Source: Mesobacillus subterraneus
GTDB lineage: Bacteria; Bacillota; Bacilli; Bacillales; Cytobacillaceae
Length of the DNA stretch: 64,000 nt
Assembly (NCBI RefSeq): GCF_003937825.1
Contig: NZ_RSFW01000006.1
Location: 62,001-126,000, forward strand
Direction of reading: 5' to 3'
Shown here: piece by piece, positions 1 to 8,162 of the stretch
Numbering within the stretch: position 1 is the first letter of the stretch
How the letters are laid out: each line of letters begins with the position of its first letter
Notes under the pieces: model-generated
What the model was told of the DNA's origin: nothing
Databases searched by the model: none
What the model saw: only the letters and a program-made list of their open reading frames with translations
Translations under genes and position numbers: made by a program

Positions 1-486
1 TACTAGATAGCTGGCTAACCGAGTCTCTACGGGGTATAAAATGTTATGACGCATAAATTGTGATTTAATATGGAATTTCCTTGTAATGATTTCTAACATA
101 AATTGCAGGAAGGATGGATGATTCTTTAAGAATTTTCTCACCACACTTTGGCGTACCCCTATCATGACGACGGAAGAAACAGCCTCAACGGTATTGATTG
201 TAGGAATTTCTTGTACATATTCAATATCCCCGATTACCTCGAGTGGTGTTTTAAATGATAAGATTAATGTCTTCCCATCTTCGGAAGTGGTGAAAATCTT
301 CACTTTCCCCTTGACCAGAATATATAAAAACTCAGCAGCCTCCCCTTGAGAGCAAATCACTTCGCCTTTTTCGAAATGGTAAAGTGATAAATACGGTAAG
401 ATTTCTTCAGTAAATAAATGCGCAATCTCGTAGGATTGTATATATGATTCAAGCTGCTCAATCGTTTTGCTTTGTTTCATGTGCAT
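1..486 (-). CDS. Crp/Fnr-family transcriptional regulator (partial, 3' end beyond window)
   Basis: The reverse frame is open from 486 to the left edge and carries a cyclic-nucleotide-binding-type beta-roll: EKGEVICSQGEAAEFLYIL, then KGKVKIFTTSEDGKTLIL and a GDIEY segment, followed by the start of the long dimer helix. The DNA-binding helix-turn-helix would lie outside the window. ATG at 486 has AGGGG about 6 nt upstream; a second in-frame ATG follows at 480. It lies 16 nt downstream of the DUF606 transporter gene and is probably cotranscribed with it, an arrangement expected for a local regulator of that transporter. Whether it binds a cyclic nucleotide cannot be told from this part. It resembles YeiL-type Bacillus Crp/Fnr proteins, but the family-level call is as far as I can go. 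Confidence 0.85.
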   Translation of the reverse strand, partial: MHMKQSKTIEQLESYIQSYEIAHLFTEEILPYLSLYHFEKGEVICSQGEAAEFLYILVKGKVKIFTTSEDGKTLILSFKTPLEVIGDIEYVQEIPTINTVEAVSSVVMIGVRQSVVRKFLKNHPSFLQFMLEIITRKFHIKSQFMRHNILYPVETRLASYLV

Positions 487-502
487 TACGTCCCCTTTTT
501 CA

Positions 503-931
503 TTACATGCCCAGGATCATCACGCCTGCTACCATCATGGTAATACCAAGTAGCTGCGGCAGCTTTATTTTTTGCTTTTTTAAGTTGAACCATCCGTTCC
601 TGTCAATCATGACAGTCATACCCAACTGGGCTATCAGCATGGCAGAAACCGTGAGTGTAACGCCAATGAAATGGATGGCCGTAACATTACTGAAAACAAC
701 AATCGCTCCGAACGTCCCTCCGATTAAATAAAGAGGCTGGACCTTCTTCAGCTCTTGCCAACTCCCGCGACCACCGGCAACCACCAAAATCAAGAACGCC
801 ATCAAAAACCCCGTCAATTGAGTAATCGTCGCCGTCTGCCAAGTACCAACATCCTGGCTGATCCGCGAATTAGCAACCCCCTGCAAAGTAATAAACCCCC
901 CACCCAATATCGCAAAAACAAGACCCTTCAT
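503..931 (-). CDS. DMT-family transporter, DUF606 (YdcZ-like)
   Basis: A protein of about 142 residues with four or five hydrophobic helices and the DUF606 pattern: GGGFITLQGVANSRI near the N-terminus, then a central GGTFGAIVVFSNVTAI block. DUF606 proteins belong to the drug/metabolite transporter superfamily and are half-size, so they probably dimerise in the membrane; the substrate is unknown. The frame can start at 946, but ATG at 931 is preceded by GAGGAGAGG at good spacing and gives a clean hydrophobic N-terminus (MKGLVFAIL), so I chose it. The Crp/Fnr gene follows after 16 nt, which suggests a transporter-regulator operon. Confidence 0.85.
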   Translation of the reverse strand: MKGLVFAILGGGFITLQGVANSRISQDVGTWQTATITQLTGFLMAFLILVVAGGRGSWQELKKVQPLYLIGGTFGAIVVFSNVTAIHFIGVTLTVSAMLIAQLGMTVMIDRNGWFNLKKQKIKLPQLLGITMMVAGVMILGM

Positions 932-1010
932 AAAACCTCTCCTCATCCCTAACTTAACGTATACTCCTATTAAAGAACAGAACGAGGAAAGCCAGAAAGG
1001 ACATATGTCC

Positions 1011-1117
1011 TAAAACAGAGGGACGGTTCTCCTGTTTTTTCCAAAAGCAAACACAAAAAAATGGGAATGTTCACCCTTAGGCTGAAATCAAAACACAAGA
1101 ACCGTCCCCGTGTTTCA
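1011..1117. repeat. Dispersed GGGACGGTTCT inverted-repeat element, copy 1
   Basis: The left arm (core GGGACGGTTCT at 1020-1030, flanked by AAAACAG and CTGTTTT) and the inverted right arm (AGAACCGTCCC at 1098-1108, flanked by AACAC and GTGTTT) are separated by about 60 nt. It lies just beyond the terminator of the STAS gene. It belongs to the repeat family found throughout 1-42 kb and again at 60.8 kb. Confidence 0.9.
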
Positions 1118-1118
1118 A

Positions 1119-1148
1119 GAAAAAAAGGCTGAACATTTTAGTTCAGCC
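1119..1148 (-). terminator. Intrinsic terminator of the STAS-protein gene
   Basis: GGCTGAAC (1127-1134) pairs with GTTCAGCC (1141-1148) around a six-base loop. On the minus strand the stem is followed by a run of seven U residues. It begins just after the stop codon at 1155. The same GGCTGAAC stem recurs in terminators at 16.1, 46.9 and 47.4 kb. Confidence 0.85.
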
Positions 1149-1154
1149 TGAAAT

Positions 1155-2174
1155 TTATTTCTTTTTAACTAGTTCGTATCCGTTCTGCTGGATGGAGTAT
1201 TCGACTCCTTGCTGCAGGCTTGAGAATGATTTAATGCCTTCAAGTTTTACATGCGAATGTAAAATTTGGATGCTCAGTTCTGCTGAGACTCCGACAAGGA
1301 AACATTGGCCACCAATAAGGCGGATGGACTGGATTAACTTTTGAATCCCATGAATGGTATATGGATCCACCTGCTTGATTCCCGTCAGGTCGATTAATAA
1401 GTATCTGGCCTTCAGCCTGGTCAGTTCTACCAGGGCTTTTTCAATCATATTTCTAAGCCGCTCATCATTATATTTGCCAATCAACGGGATGACAAGAATA
1501 TCCTTTAGGACCGGTATGACTGGAGAGGAAAGCTCTTGTACCAATGTGGATAGCTCTTGGGTACGTTCCTCTACTTTCTTCTCGAGTTCGATGATGCTTT
1601 CCGATTCCTTCTTTCTCGCCAATTCATGGATGTTTTGCGAAATGGTCAAGGTAGATGGAAAAATCTCAATCTCATCGTAATCATGCCCTTCCAACTGGCT
1701 TTTCACCATCTTATACCACATGTCTTGTCTGAATAGCCCACTGAAAATCCCGGCCCAATGGCTTGGAAGCAAAACTCCTGCTTCATTTTTATCAGCAAGC
1801 TTGAAAATGCGATGTTCCCAGCTGTTGCGTATTCTCACAACGGCCTTTTTTTCCTCATAAGAATACTCATGAATCTCAAAGACACCCCAGCCAGCACTTT
1901 TGTAAATTTCGGCATATTCTTCCAGCAGTTCGGCCACATCCGTTCTGCCTTCATAATAAGAGCTCACCAGTTGACCCATGCGGAAACCCGTTACTTCATA
2001 AACAGTCTTTGAAACGTCACTGCCAGAAATTTCTTCAATCGTATTCAGGAACAGCTCAATCGCCGAATCCCAGAATAGCAAAGCAGGAGCACCATCAAAC
2101 GTCAGCTCGCCCTCCTCGCCCTTCCATCTAAACTCATTTTTATTAACCTTAATCTCGTAAGAGGAATTTCCCAT
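1155..2174 (-). CDS. RsbR-like protein: N-terminal V4R-like sensor domain plus C-terminal STAS domain
   Basis: 339 residues. Residues 1-175 resemble the V4R/XylR-N-type small-molecule sensor fold (GFRMGQLVSSYYEGRTDV, then GWGVFEIHEYSYEEKKAVVR). Residues 185-212 look like a coiled coil, and residues 215-335 form an RsbR-type STAS domain (SSPVIPVLKDILVIPLIG). Such proteins are usually stressosome components that control sigma-B or a related output. The canonical phosphorylatable Thr in the VDT motif is replaced here: the sequence reads GIKQVDPYTIHGI, with Pro at about residue 271. ATG at 2174 has GGGAG about 8 nt upstream. The gene ends in its own terminator and looks monocistronic. The signal sensed is unknown. 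Confidence 0.8.
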   Translation of the reverse strand: MGNSSYEIKVNKNEFRWKGEEGELTFDGAPALLFWDSAIELFLNTIEEISGSDVSKTVYEVTGFRMGQLVSSYYEGRTDVAELLEEYAEIYKSAGWGVFEIHEYSYEEKKAVVRIRNSWEHRIFKLADKNEAGVLLPSHWAGIFSGLFRQDMWYKMVKSQLEGHDYDEIEIFPSTLTISQNIHELARKKESESIIELEKKVEERTQELSTLVQELSSPVIPVLKDILVIPLIGKYNDERLRNMIEKALVELTRLKARYLLIDLTGIKQVDPYTIHGIQKLIQSIRLIGGQCFLVGVSAELSIQILHSHVKLEGIKSFSSLQQGVEYSIQQNGYELVKKK

Positions 2175-2237
2175 TAATATACTCCCTAAAATTGTGAATT
2201 AATACAATTCTATCTCAAACAAAAGAAAATTTCCAAG

Positions 2238-2321
2238 AAAACAGAGGGACGGTTCTTCTGTTTTCAAACAAAACACAAGAACCGTCCCCCTGTTTTACCC
2301 CTGTTTTACCCCTGTTTTACC
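2238..2321. repeat. Dispersed GGGACGGTTCT inverted-repeat element, copy 2
   Basis: Arm cores are at 2246-2256 (GGGACGGTTCT) and 2278-2288 (AGAACCGTCCC). The right end is expanded into three consecutive CCTGTTTTAC-like units up to 2321, directly against the stop codon of the small gene at 2322. Confidence 0.9.
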
Positions 2322-2504
2322 TCATTTCAGCTGAATGAAATTCCTGGTTAGCTCTGATTCACTAATGGATATTCTCTCTGATAAATCTTCGGTGCGCAGG
2401 ACGAACTCTTTAACACCGATAAATTCAGATTCGACAATAATATAGAATTGCGTACCTTTTTTAAACTCCCTAAAATTATTCTTTAGCCGATATTTCTTCA
2501 TCAT
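2322..2504 (-). CDS. Small hypothetical protein (60 aa)
   Basis: A short basic protein starting MMKKYRLKNNFREFKKGTQF, then an alternating hydrophobic segment suggesting a small beta-rich domain, ending NFIQLK. I do not recognise a family. The open frame extends to a TTG at 2516, but ATG at 2504 (or 2501) follows AGGCGGG and is the more likely start. Its stop codon touches a repeat element and another copy lies upstream, so the gene sits between two repeats. It could be a small regulatory protein; nothing in the neighbourhood fixes a role. Confidence 0.6.
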   Translation of the reverse strand: MMKKYRLKNNFREFKKGTQFYIIVESEFIGVKEFVLRTEDLSERISISESELTRNFIQLK

Positions 2505-2540
2505 CCCGCCTGGCAACTCCCATGATGTTTTTTACTATTT

Positions 2541-2638
2541 TAACACAAAGGGACGGTTCTACTGTTTCAAATGAAAACACGAGAACCGTCCCTCTTTTTC
2601 ACGAAACACAAGAACCGTCCCTGTGTTTTAACCGTGTG
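2541..2638. repeat. Dispersed GGGACGGTTCT element, copy 3 (three arms)
   Basis: Three arms: GGGACGGTTCT at 2550-2560, AGAACCGTCCC at 2582-2592 and again at 2611-2621, followed by a degenerate AACCGTGTGTTA that merges into the stop codon of the DUF4132 gene (2639-2641). The first arm has CAC-type rather than CAG-type left flank, so this copy is rearranged relative to the others. Confidence 0.85.
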
Positions 2639-5600
2639 TTACTTGATTTGTTCTAATATATGCGGGTCTTTTATTTTTGTGTCGTTGGCGAGCAGGATGG
2701 TTTTGGATAGGATTTCGGCTGTTTTTGGGTCTTCGTCCATGAATGGCAGGAAGATTCGGCCTCGGTGTTGTGAGTGTACTGGCAGGATGTTGATGGCTCC
2801 TGCTGCTTGTTTGAACACGGTTCCGCTTCCTAAATGGATATTATACTCTCCCAGCTGGCCTGATATATGTGCGAAGCTTCCTTCTATTCTCCCATTCTCG
2901 ATCTTCATTAATCTTAAAGATTCGAGGAGGATTGCTTTACGCATTTCAATTGTTGTCAGGCTGGCTTCTGGGTCGACTCCTCCTGCGTGGGCGACACTGA
3001 CAACCAGGTCTACGTCTCTCATGGTTTCTGAGAATAAGACTTTCGGAATCTCGCTCAGTTCGAGAGATTTATAGGTATGCCGATCAAAAAACTCGACCGT
3101 CTCAATGGTTGGATTCTCGATATCTGAAGGTGAGAACCAATCAGCCATGGCATGGATGGAGGCAATGATATTTTCTTTATAAAACACCTTTTGCAATCCT
3201 TCATCATAGTTCACAGTCCAGAGGCGATTCTTCAAGAGGGCCAAAGCTTTTCTTGGCTGGACCTGATGCCCGGCATATCTCCTTGAAACGGTCCCGGCAG
3301 CCAGTTCATCAGCATTGAGCTGATAAAATTCGCGGAACACCTGCTTGAACGGCTGTTTGATTTGGTGATCAAACAAATGCCTTTGATATGAACTCCACTT
3401 ACCGCTTTCAAAAAGATGGACTGGATGGGCAATGATGATTTCATCCGATGGCTGAATCCGATAATCTTCCCCATCTGGCGTCTGAAGTAAATCCCCCACC
3501 ACAAAACCAAGATGTTCCTCCACCTTAAACACCAATGTCTTAACCAATGGCGCAATAACAGGATTTTTCATCATATTCATAAGCTCATGCAGTCGGAATG
3601 GCGTTTCCATTTCCATCGAACGTTCTAGTTCGATTTTTGCCCTGCTGTATTGCTCTTTAAAGGTCTTGTTTATTTCCTTAAGCTGAACGATTGTTTCTTG
3701 CTTCTTGTATTTTGCCGGCACTGACTTCAAGTGCTTTCCGTTTTTAACAACAGACAAGTTACTTCTTCCGAATTCATCAATCACTAGCTGCACTGTCAGA
3801 TCATCCAAGGTAATTGGCTGTAAAAATGGTGCCAGCTCCTCCATTTGTCTCGCTTCCATCTCCCAGCGAAGTCGCGTCACATCCTTATAACCCGCATTCC
3901 TCGCGAGGTTATCAAGCGCAATGTTGACAACCTTCGCTTCACTTTCCCTGCGCTGCGCTCCGAATTGTTTGCTTTCCTTCAGAAACTGCTGGATGAATTC
4001 ATAGCGCTCCAGCACAGCCTTCGGGTTATTTTTCTCAAGAGGAATTAAGCTGTAACACAATAAATGGTCTTTGTTCCGCTTCGTCTGGGCGGAAAGCTTC
4101 ATATCATCCAGCTCCAGCTTTCCAACCACGGCATCTGCGAAAAGTTGGGAACGACGATGATTGCCTCCAGATGAAATGTACTTCGCACACTCATATAAAA
4201 TCCTGAACTTTTCTTCCCCTAAGGCCTCATACGCCTGATTGAACCAGTCAATATCAAATGCGCCATCCCTGAATTCCTCTGGGGTGATCGGCGAATAATG
4301 GGCGACGATCGTTTCCTTTTCTGCCGACATCGTCTCATTAACATGGGCATGGAAATACCAAGCTCCGGAACGCAAGCCATCCCATTTTAAATACCCAGCG
4401 ACCAGATCAATCCATTGCGGAGCATACATTGCCGCTTCGAGTAGCCGCTTTTCGCTGATTTTTTTCGCTTTGACTAGCGCCACAAATTCCTCCTGGGTTT
4501 CCCCGGGTTTCGGATGGCAAACCCTGAGCAAGTGGCTCAACGCTTCCTTCTTCGTGATTGACTCGTGATCGTAATGATAAATATAACCGCGGACAAATGC
4601 TTCTTTTTCCAGGGCCGCTAATATGGTCATCAAGTATGGCATGCCCTCAAAATGCTGAATCTCCATGGCAAGGGTAGAAACTTCCGTCGCCATTTCCCCG
4701 CGTTGAAGTTCAATCTCCAGAATCCTCGAAACCGTCTTTTGCTTGATTGGCACAATAGAAGGATATTTCCGCTCAATAGATTCTTTGGTGTAGGTGAGCT
4801 CAAACACCCGCCTTGGACTCTCCTCTCTTCCCAACAGCTCAAGGTAAAAATCATTCTCTGTCAGCAGCTTCAAGTCATATGCATGGGCCAGTTCTTCCAG
4901 TGAAGGTGGGAACTCTTTGAAACTGGTATAGGCGTACAATTTATACAAACCAGTGAAGTATGCCGCATAGGCAGCATCATCATGAATGGATTCCTTGCAC
5001 CACTCATGCCACGGCTCAACCAAAACTTGATATAAATCCCGATCTTTCTTGCGCTTGTCCTCCGGAATGACTTCAATCATTGAATAAAACATTTTGCAGG
5101 CAAAATCGAACACATCCTTTTGATCTGCATCCTCCATGTAGGCGTACAGGATTTCCCTCACCTGCTCACCGTATGGAAGCTTTTCGATAAAATTAGAGAC
5201 TTTCTCTATTTTTTCAAAAGGATAGAGCTCTTCCAGCAATTCCTGGCGCCAGTCATTTACCCGCTTGAGCCCGTTCCGTTCCCAGTATTCAAGCTTGCCA
5301 GAGTAATAACGGTAAACATAGTCCAATTTTAAAAGCAGAACTAACTCCATCAATTCTCTGACAGTAACATTGGCACTTGAAAATTGCTCAGTCCACACCT
5401 TCGGAAGCGGAAGGCTGCTGATTCCCTTTTTGCGTTCTTCATCATAATTATCATCTCTTCTTAAATCTGTGCCGAGTAATAATGTTTCCCTTGTTCCATA
5501 CCAGTTCGATTCATATTCAAAATCCCTGTACTCATGGACCGTTTCTGACAGTCTGGTGAGGATTTCCTGAATCCGGTCTTCTGACATCGTAAAATAGTCA

Positions 5601-7531
5601 CTCAACGGGATGCGTTCGAACTCGTTCTGTGTGGCAAGCAGCGACGGTGTGGCTTTCGGATCATATAGATTGAAACCATTTTTCAAGCTGTGTGCCTCGC
5701 GTACGGCGAGTTTATCGATCAACAGCTGTTCTTTGGGAGTTGGACTTTTGATCAACTGCCACTTGTTCTGCATCTTTTTAAATTTTCCAGACTGTGTTTC
5801 TTTTAGCTCATGGATGATATCGAGCGCGCCGACGTGCTGCCACTCGCTTTTGCTTGTCAGCAAAGAATCCAGGGAGGCTTCCAGTTTTTCTTCATCCAGG
5901 GCAAGCAGAACCCTAATTGCCTGCTGCCTCAAGCTGCCGCTTTTCAGTTTTAATAGTTCCTCGACCCGTTTGATTTCATCGGCGGCAAGAGACATCTTCA
6001 TGATCTTTGTTAGCGCTTTTTCCCGGTTAGTCATACTCCTGTCAGACAGACACGCAAAAATAAAATCACGCTGCTCTTTGATGTTTTCCGAAATAAAGCA
6101 ATCTAGTAAATTGCCTTTTGTTTCAGGACCTAGCTGGTCTTTATACTCCAAAAGGATGGAAAGCATTTGCGGATCCATATCATATGCAAACAGATACATC
6201 ATTTTCTGAGCAATTAAATCCGCTGAGTAAGGAACCTCAACGTCCTTGAACACTTTTAGCGGAACGTTGGTTGCTTTTTTCGGTGCCTCATCCAGCATTT
6301 GCTTGAAAAGGGAGAACTGGCGCAGCCGTTCATTCTTATCTGCAAGGGCTGGAATTTTTTGAATCGACATCTTTGTAATCGTTTGATTCGTTTTCCTGTT
6401 GAAGTTCCAGGTATAGTTACACTCATACGGATAGTTCTCCAGGATCAGCGCGCGAAGCTCATGGTTGGTTTCACCCAGGATGCTGGAACTGACTTCATAT
6501 TTAACCTGCTCATTCTGGCTCTGGGTAAGGGCAAACAAGGCCACTTCCTTTTGATACCTTTTGCCGTTTCTTGCAATGGCCGCAATCTTCTCCTGGGCAG
6601 TTTCCTCCTCTATGACCGCTGAAGCCCAGAGGCTGATATAAAGCTGATTGGCATCTTCGCTCTCTAGCCACTCTTCCCTGATGGATTCATGTTCGAGACA
6701 CTGATGCATCATCTCGATGACTTGCTTCGCGACTCTTGTACTGGTAGCTGCAAGGGTCATGCCGGTCCAAACATCCATCGCCCGGACGATCGAGCTGTAG
6801 CGAACGAGGTTTTCGTCGATGATGACCTTCATTAGATATGTGGTTGCGGCAAGGCATCCCTCATCCATCGTTTCAACGATGCTCTGGCGAAGGCCTTCCT
6901 GGAGCCTCGCTGCCACGAGTAGATCCCCCACGAGTTTGTAGAGATCCTCCCTGTGGCTCAACATAATCCCTTTTAAAATATCCCGGTTCAGCCAGGCAAC
7001 GCTGTTATCACCGTAAATGCTATTTTTCACAAATTCCTCTGCCTGCTCATTCCCGTTGTCCAGCTCATAAGCAAGAAGATCAGGTAGCACTGTCGTGTCG
7101 AGCTCATGAACCTGGGTTGACAGCAGGCTGTAAATCGGGTTTTGAACCCGGGCCAAATCAAACAGCGACACACATTTTTCAAGAAACCGTTCCCAATGCC
7201 TGTCCCAATTTTTCGAGCGGTAAGGCCTTCGGTCATAACCCTCGCTATATGGATACTCTGGTGCATGGGTGAGGAAATATGCCAAAATATCCGAGCGGCT
7301 GGAACCCAGCAAATGTTGCGTAATGTCTATCAGATGCTTAATTTTCTGTTGCGTGTTTTCCGCTGAATCTCTGATCAGTTTATAAAATAACGAATAGTGC
7401 CTGTCCCTGTCATAATAATCGCTCTGGACAATTTTCAGTAATCGATTAGCAAGAGGCTGCAAGGTGACATCAAGACTCTTTACTTTTTCCAGAAGCTCTT
7501 TTTCAAAATGTTGATTGATGTACAAGACCAT
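2639..7531 (-). CDS. Large DUF4132 domain protein (about 1630 aa)
   Basis: A very large soluble protein without signal peptide or membrane segments. Its N-terminal and central parts are helical, HEAT-like (ALDEEKLEASLDSLLTS, LIRDSAENTQQKIKHLID). The C-terminal third carries the DUF4132 signature: DDLTVQLVIDEFGRSNLSVV, then PFRLHELMNMMKNPVIAPLV. A conserved end domain follows (DVDLVVSVAHAGGVDPEAS, then HLGSGTVFKQAAGAINILPV). DUF4132 occurs in E. coli YehI/MolR-type proteins; its biochemical role is not established. The open frame begins at 7540, but GGAGG directly abuts that ATG, and the ATG at 7531 has correct spacing, so I use 7531. It follows the small gene at 7550-7972 closely and the two probably form one transcription unit. 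Confidence 0.88.
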   Translation of the reverse strand: MVLYINQHFEKELLEKVKSLDVTLQPLANRLLKIVQSDYYDRDRHYSLFYKLIRDSAENTQQKIKHLIDITQHLLGSSRSDILAYFLTHAPEYPYSEGYDRRPYRSKNWDRHWERFLEKCVSLFDLARVQNPIYSLLSTQVHELDTTVLPDLLAYELDNGNEQAEEFVKNSIYGDNSVAWLNRDILKGIMLSHREDLYKLVGDLLVAARLQEGLRQSIVETMDEGCLAATTYLMKVIIDENLVRYSSIVRAMDVWTGMTLAATSTRVAKQVIEMMHQCLEHESIREEWLESEDANQLYISLWASAVIEEETAQEKIAAIARNGKRYQKEVALFALTQSQNEQVKYEVSSSILGETNHELRALILENYPYECNYTWNFNRKTNQTITKMSIQKIPALADKNERLRQFSLFKQMLDEAPKKATNVPLKVFKDVEVPYSADLIAQKMMYLFAYDMDPQMLSILLEYKDQLGPETKGNLLDCFISENIKEQRDFIFACLSDRSMTNREKALTKIMKMSLAADEIKRVEELLKLKSGSLRQQAIRVLLALDEEKLEASLDSLLTSKSEWQHVGALDIIHELKETQSGKFKKMQNKWQLIKSPTPKEQLLIDKLAVREAHSLKNGFNLYDPKATPSLLATQNEFERIPLSDYFTMSEDRIQEILTRLSETVHEYRDFEYESNWYGTRETLLLGTDLRRDDNYDEERKKGISSLPLPKVWTEQFSSANVTVRELMELVLLLKLDYVYRYYSGKLEYWERNGLKRVNDWRQELLEELYPFEKIEKVSNFIEKLPYGEQVREILYAYMEDADQKDVFDFACKMFYSMIEVIPEDKRKKDRDLYQVLVEPWHEWCKESIHDDAAYAAYFTGLYKLYAYTSFKEFPPSLEELAHAYDLKLLTENDFYLELLGREESPRRVFELTYTKESIERKYPSIVPIKQKTVSRILEIELQRGEMATEVSTLAMEIQHFEGMPYLMTILAALEKEAFVRGYIYHYDHESITKKEALSHLLRVCHPKPGETQEEFVALVKAKKISEKRLLEAAMYAPQWIDLVAGYLKWDGLRSGAWYFHAHVNETMSAEKETIVAHYSPITPEEFRDGAFDIDWFNQAYEALGEEKFRILYECAKYISSGGNHRRSQLFADAVVGKLELDDMKLSAQTKRNKDHLLCYSLIPLEKNNPKAVLERYEFIQQFLKESKQFGAQRRESEAKVVNIALDNLARNAGYKDVTRLRWEMEARQMEELAPFLQPITLDDLTVQLVIDEFGRSNLSVVKNGKHLKSVPAKYKKQETIVQLKEINKTFKEQYSRAKIELERSMEMETPFRLHELMNMMKNPVIAPLVKTLVFKVEEHLGFVVGDLLQTPDGEDYRIQPSDEIIIAHPVHLFESGKWSSYQRHLFDHQIKQPFKQVFREFYQLNADELAAGTVSRRYAGHQVQPRKALALLKNRLWTVNYDEGLQKVFYKENIIASIHAMADWFSPSDIENPTIETVEFFDRHTYKSLELSEIPKVLFSETMRDVDLVVSVAHAGGVDPEASLTTIEMRKAILLESLRLMKIENGRIEGSFAHISGQLGEYNIHLGSGTVFKQAAGAINILPVHSQHRGRIFLPFMDEDPKTAEILSKTILLANDTKIKDPHILEQIK

Positions 7532-7549
7532 TTCGACCATCCTCCAAAA

Positions 7550-7972
7550 TTACCACATTCTCCCCGCCAGCATCGTGAGACGGATCAATGCCACTTCATC
7601 TCCATCAGCCATGTTTAGGGGTGCATCCAAGTCCTCGATTTGTTCACTGTTAATGAACACCAAAAACAACCCATCCTCGAAAGCCTGGATAGCGGTATGA
7701 ATCGCAGCGTTAAGATCCGGCTTACTATTATTATAGATAGCTCCAAACCCCACTTTCCCGCTGGAAGCCTGCTGATTAATCTCCCCTTCAGTCAGGTAAC
7801 TCACCAAAGGCTTCTCCTCTTCCTTCCCCACAAACTCCCGAACATTCACCGTAACCAATTCCGTTAACAACACCCTTAAAGAACCAGGCGTACCCTGCAA
7901 CTTTACCCTCTGCTTAGAAACCACATCTCTCCGCTTCCCCACACTCTTCACCAAAACATAAATAAACATCAT
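7550..7972 (-). CDS. Small beta-grasp-like protein upstream of DUF4132
   Basis: 140 residues. The C-terminal part (about 100-140: FINSEQIEDLDAPLNMADGD, then EVALIRLTMLAGRMW) resembles the end of MoaD/ThiS/ubiquitin-like beta-grasp proteins, where the pattern is Ile-Asn-Gly-x2-V-x5-L-x-DGDEV-x-hydrophobic. It lacks a terminal Gly-Gly, ending Ala-Gly-Arg-Met-Trp. The N-terminal segment (RVKLQGTPGSLRVLLTELV) fits the first beta-hairpin and helix. This is inference from motif shape, not an established family match. ATG at 7972 is preceded by GAGGG. The stop codon is followed by 9 nt and then the DUF4132 ribosome site, so translation of the pair may be linked. Confidence 0.65.
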   Translation of the reverse strand: MMFIYVLVKSVGKRRDVVSKQRVKLQGTPGSLRVLLTELVTVNVREFVGKEEEKPLVSYLTEGEINQQASSGKVGFGAIYNNSKPDLNAAIHTAIQAFEDGLFLVFINSEQIEDLDAPLNMADGDEVALIRLTMLAGRMW

Positions 7973-8048
7973 AAAACCCTCTTCATTTTTCAGAAAATTT
8001 CACTTCCCATTAAAAATACAATAAGACAAAACAGTAAATATGTATACA

Positions 8049-8162
8049 AAAACAGGGGGACGGTTCTCCTGTTTTTTCCAATCCAAAAACAGAGGGACGG
8101 TTCTCCTGTTTTAATCTTCACTCACCTGACAGACTAAAACACAAGAACCGTCCCCGTGTTTT
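8049..8162. repeat. Dispersed GGGACGGTTCT element, copy 4 (three arms)
   Basis: Two direct left-type arms (cores 8057-8067 and 8094-8104) followed by one right-type arm (AGAACCGTCCC at 8144-8154). The last GTGTTTTAA supplies the stop codon context of the haloperoxidase frame at 8161-8163. Confidence 0.9.

Noticed and set aside
755-952. 65-codon plus-strand frame
   Set aside because: Antisense to the DUF606 transporter, Pro/Asn-rich, no ribosome site.
5610-6209. 199-codon plus-strand frame
   Set aside because: Shadow of the DUF4132 gene; no ribosome site and Ser/Arg-rich antisense-type composition.
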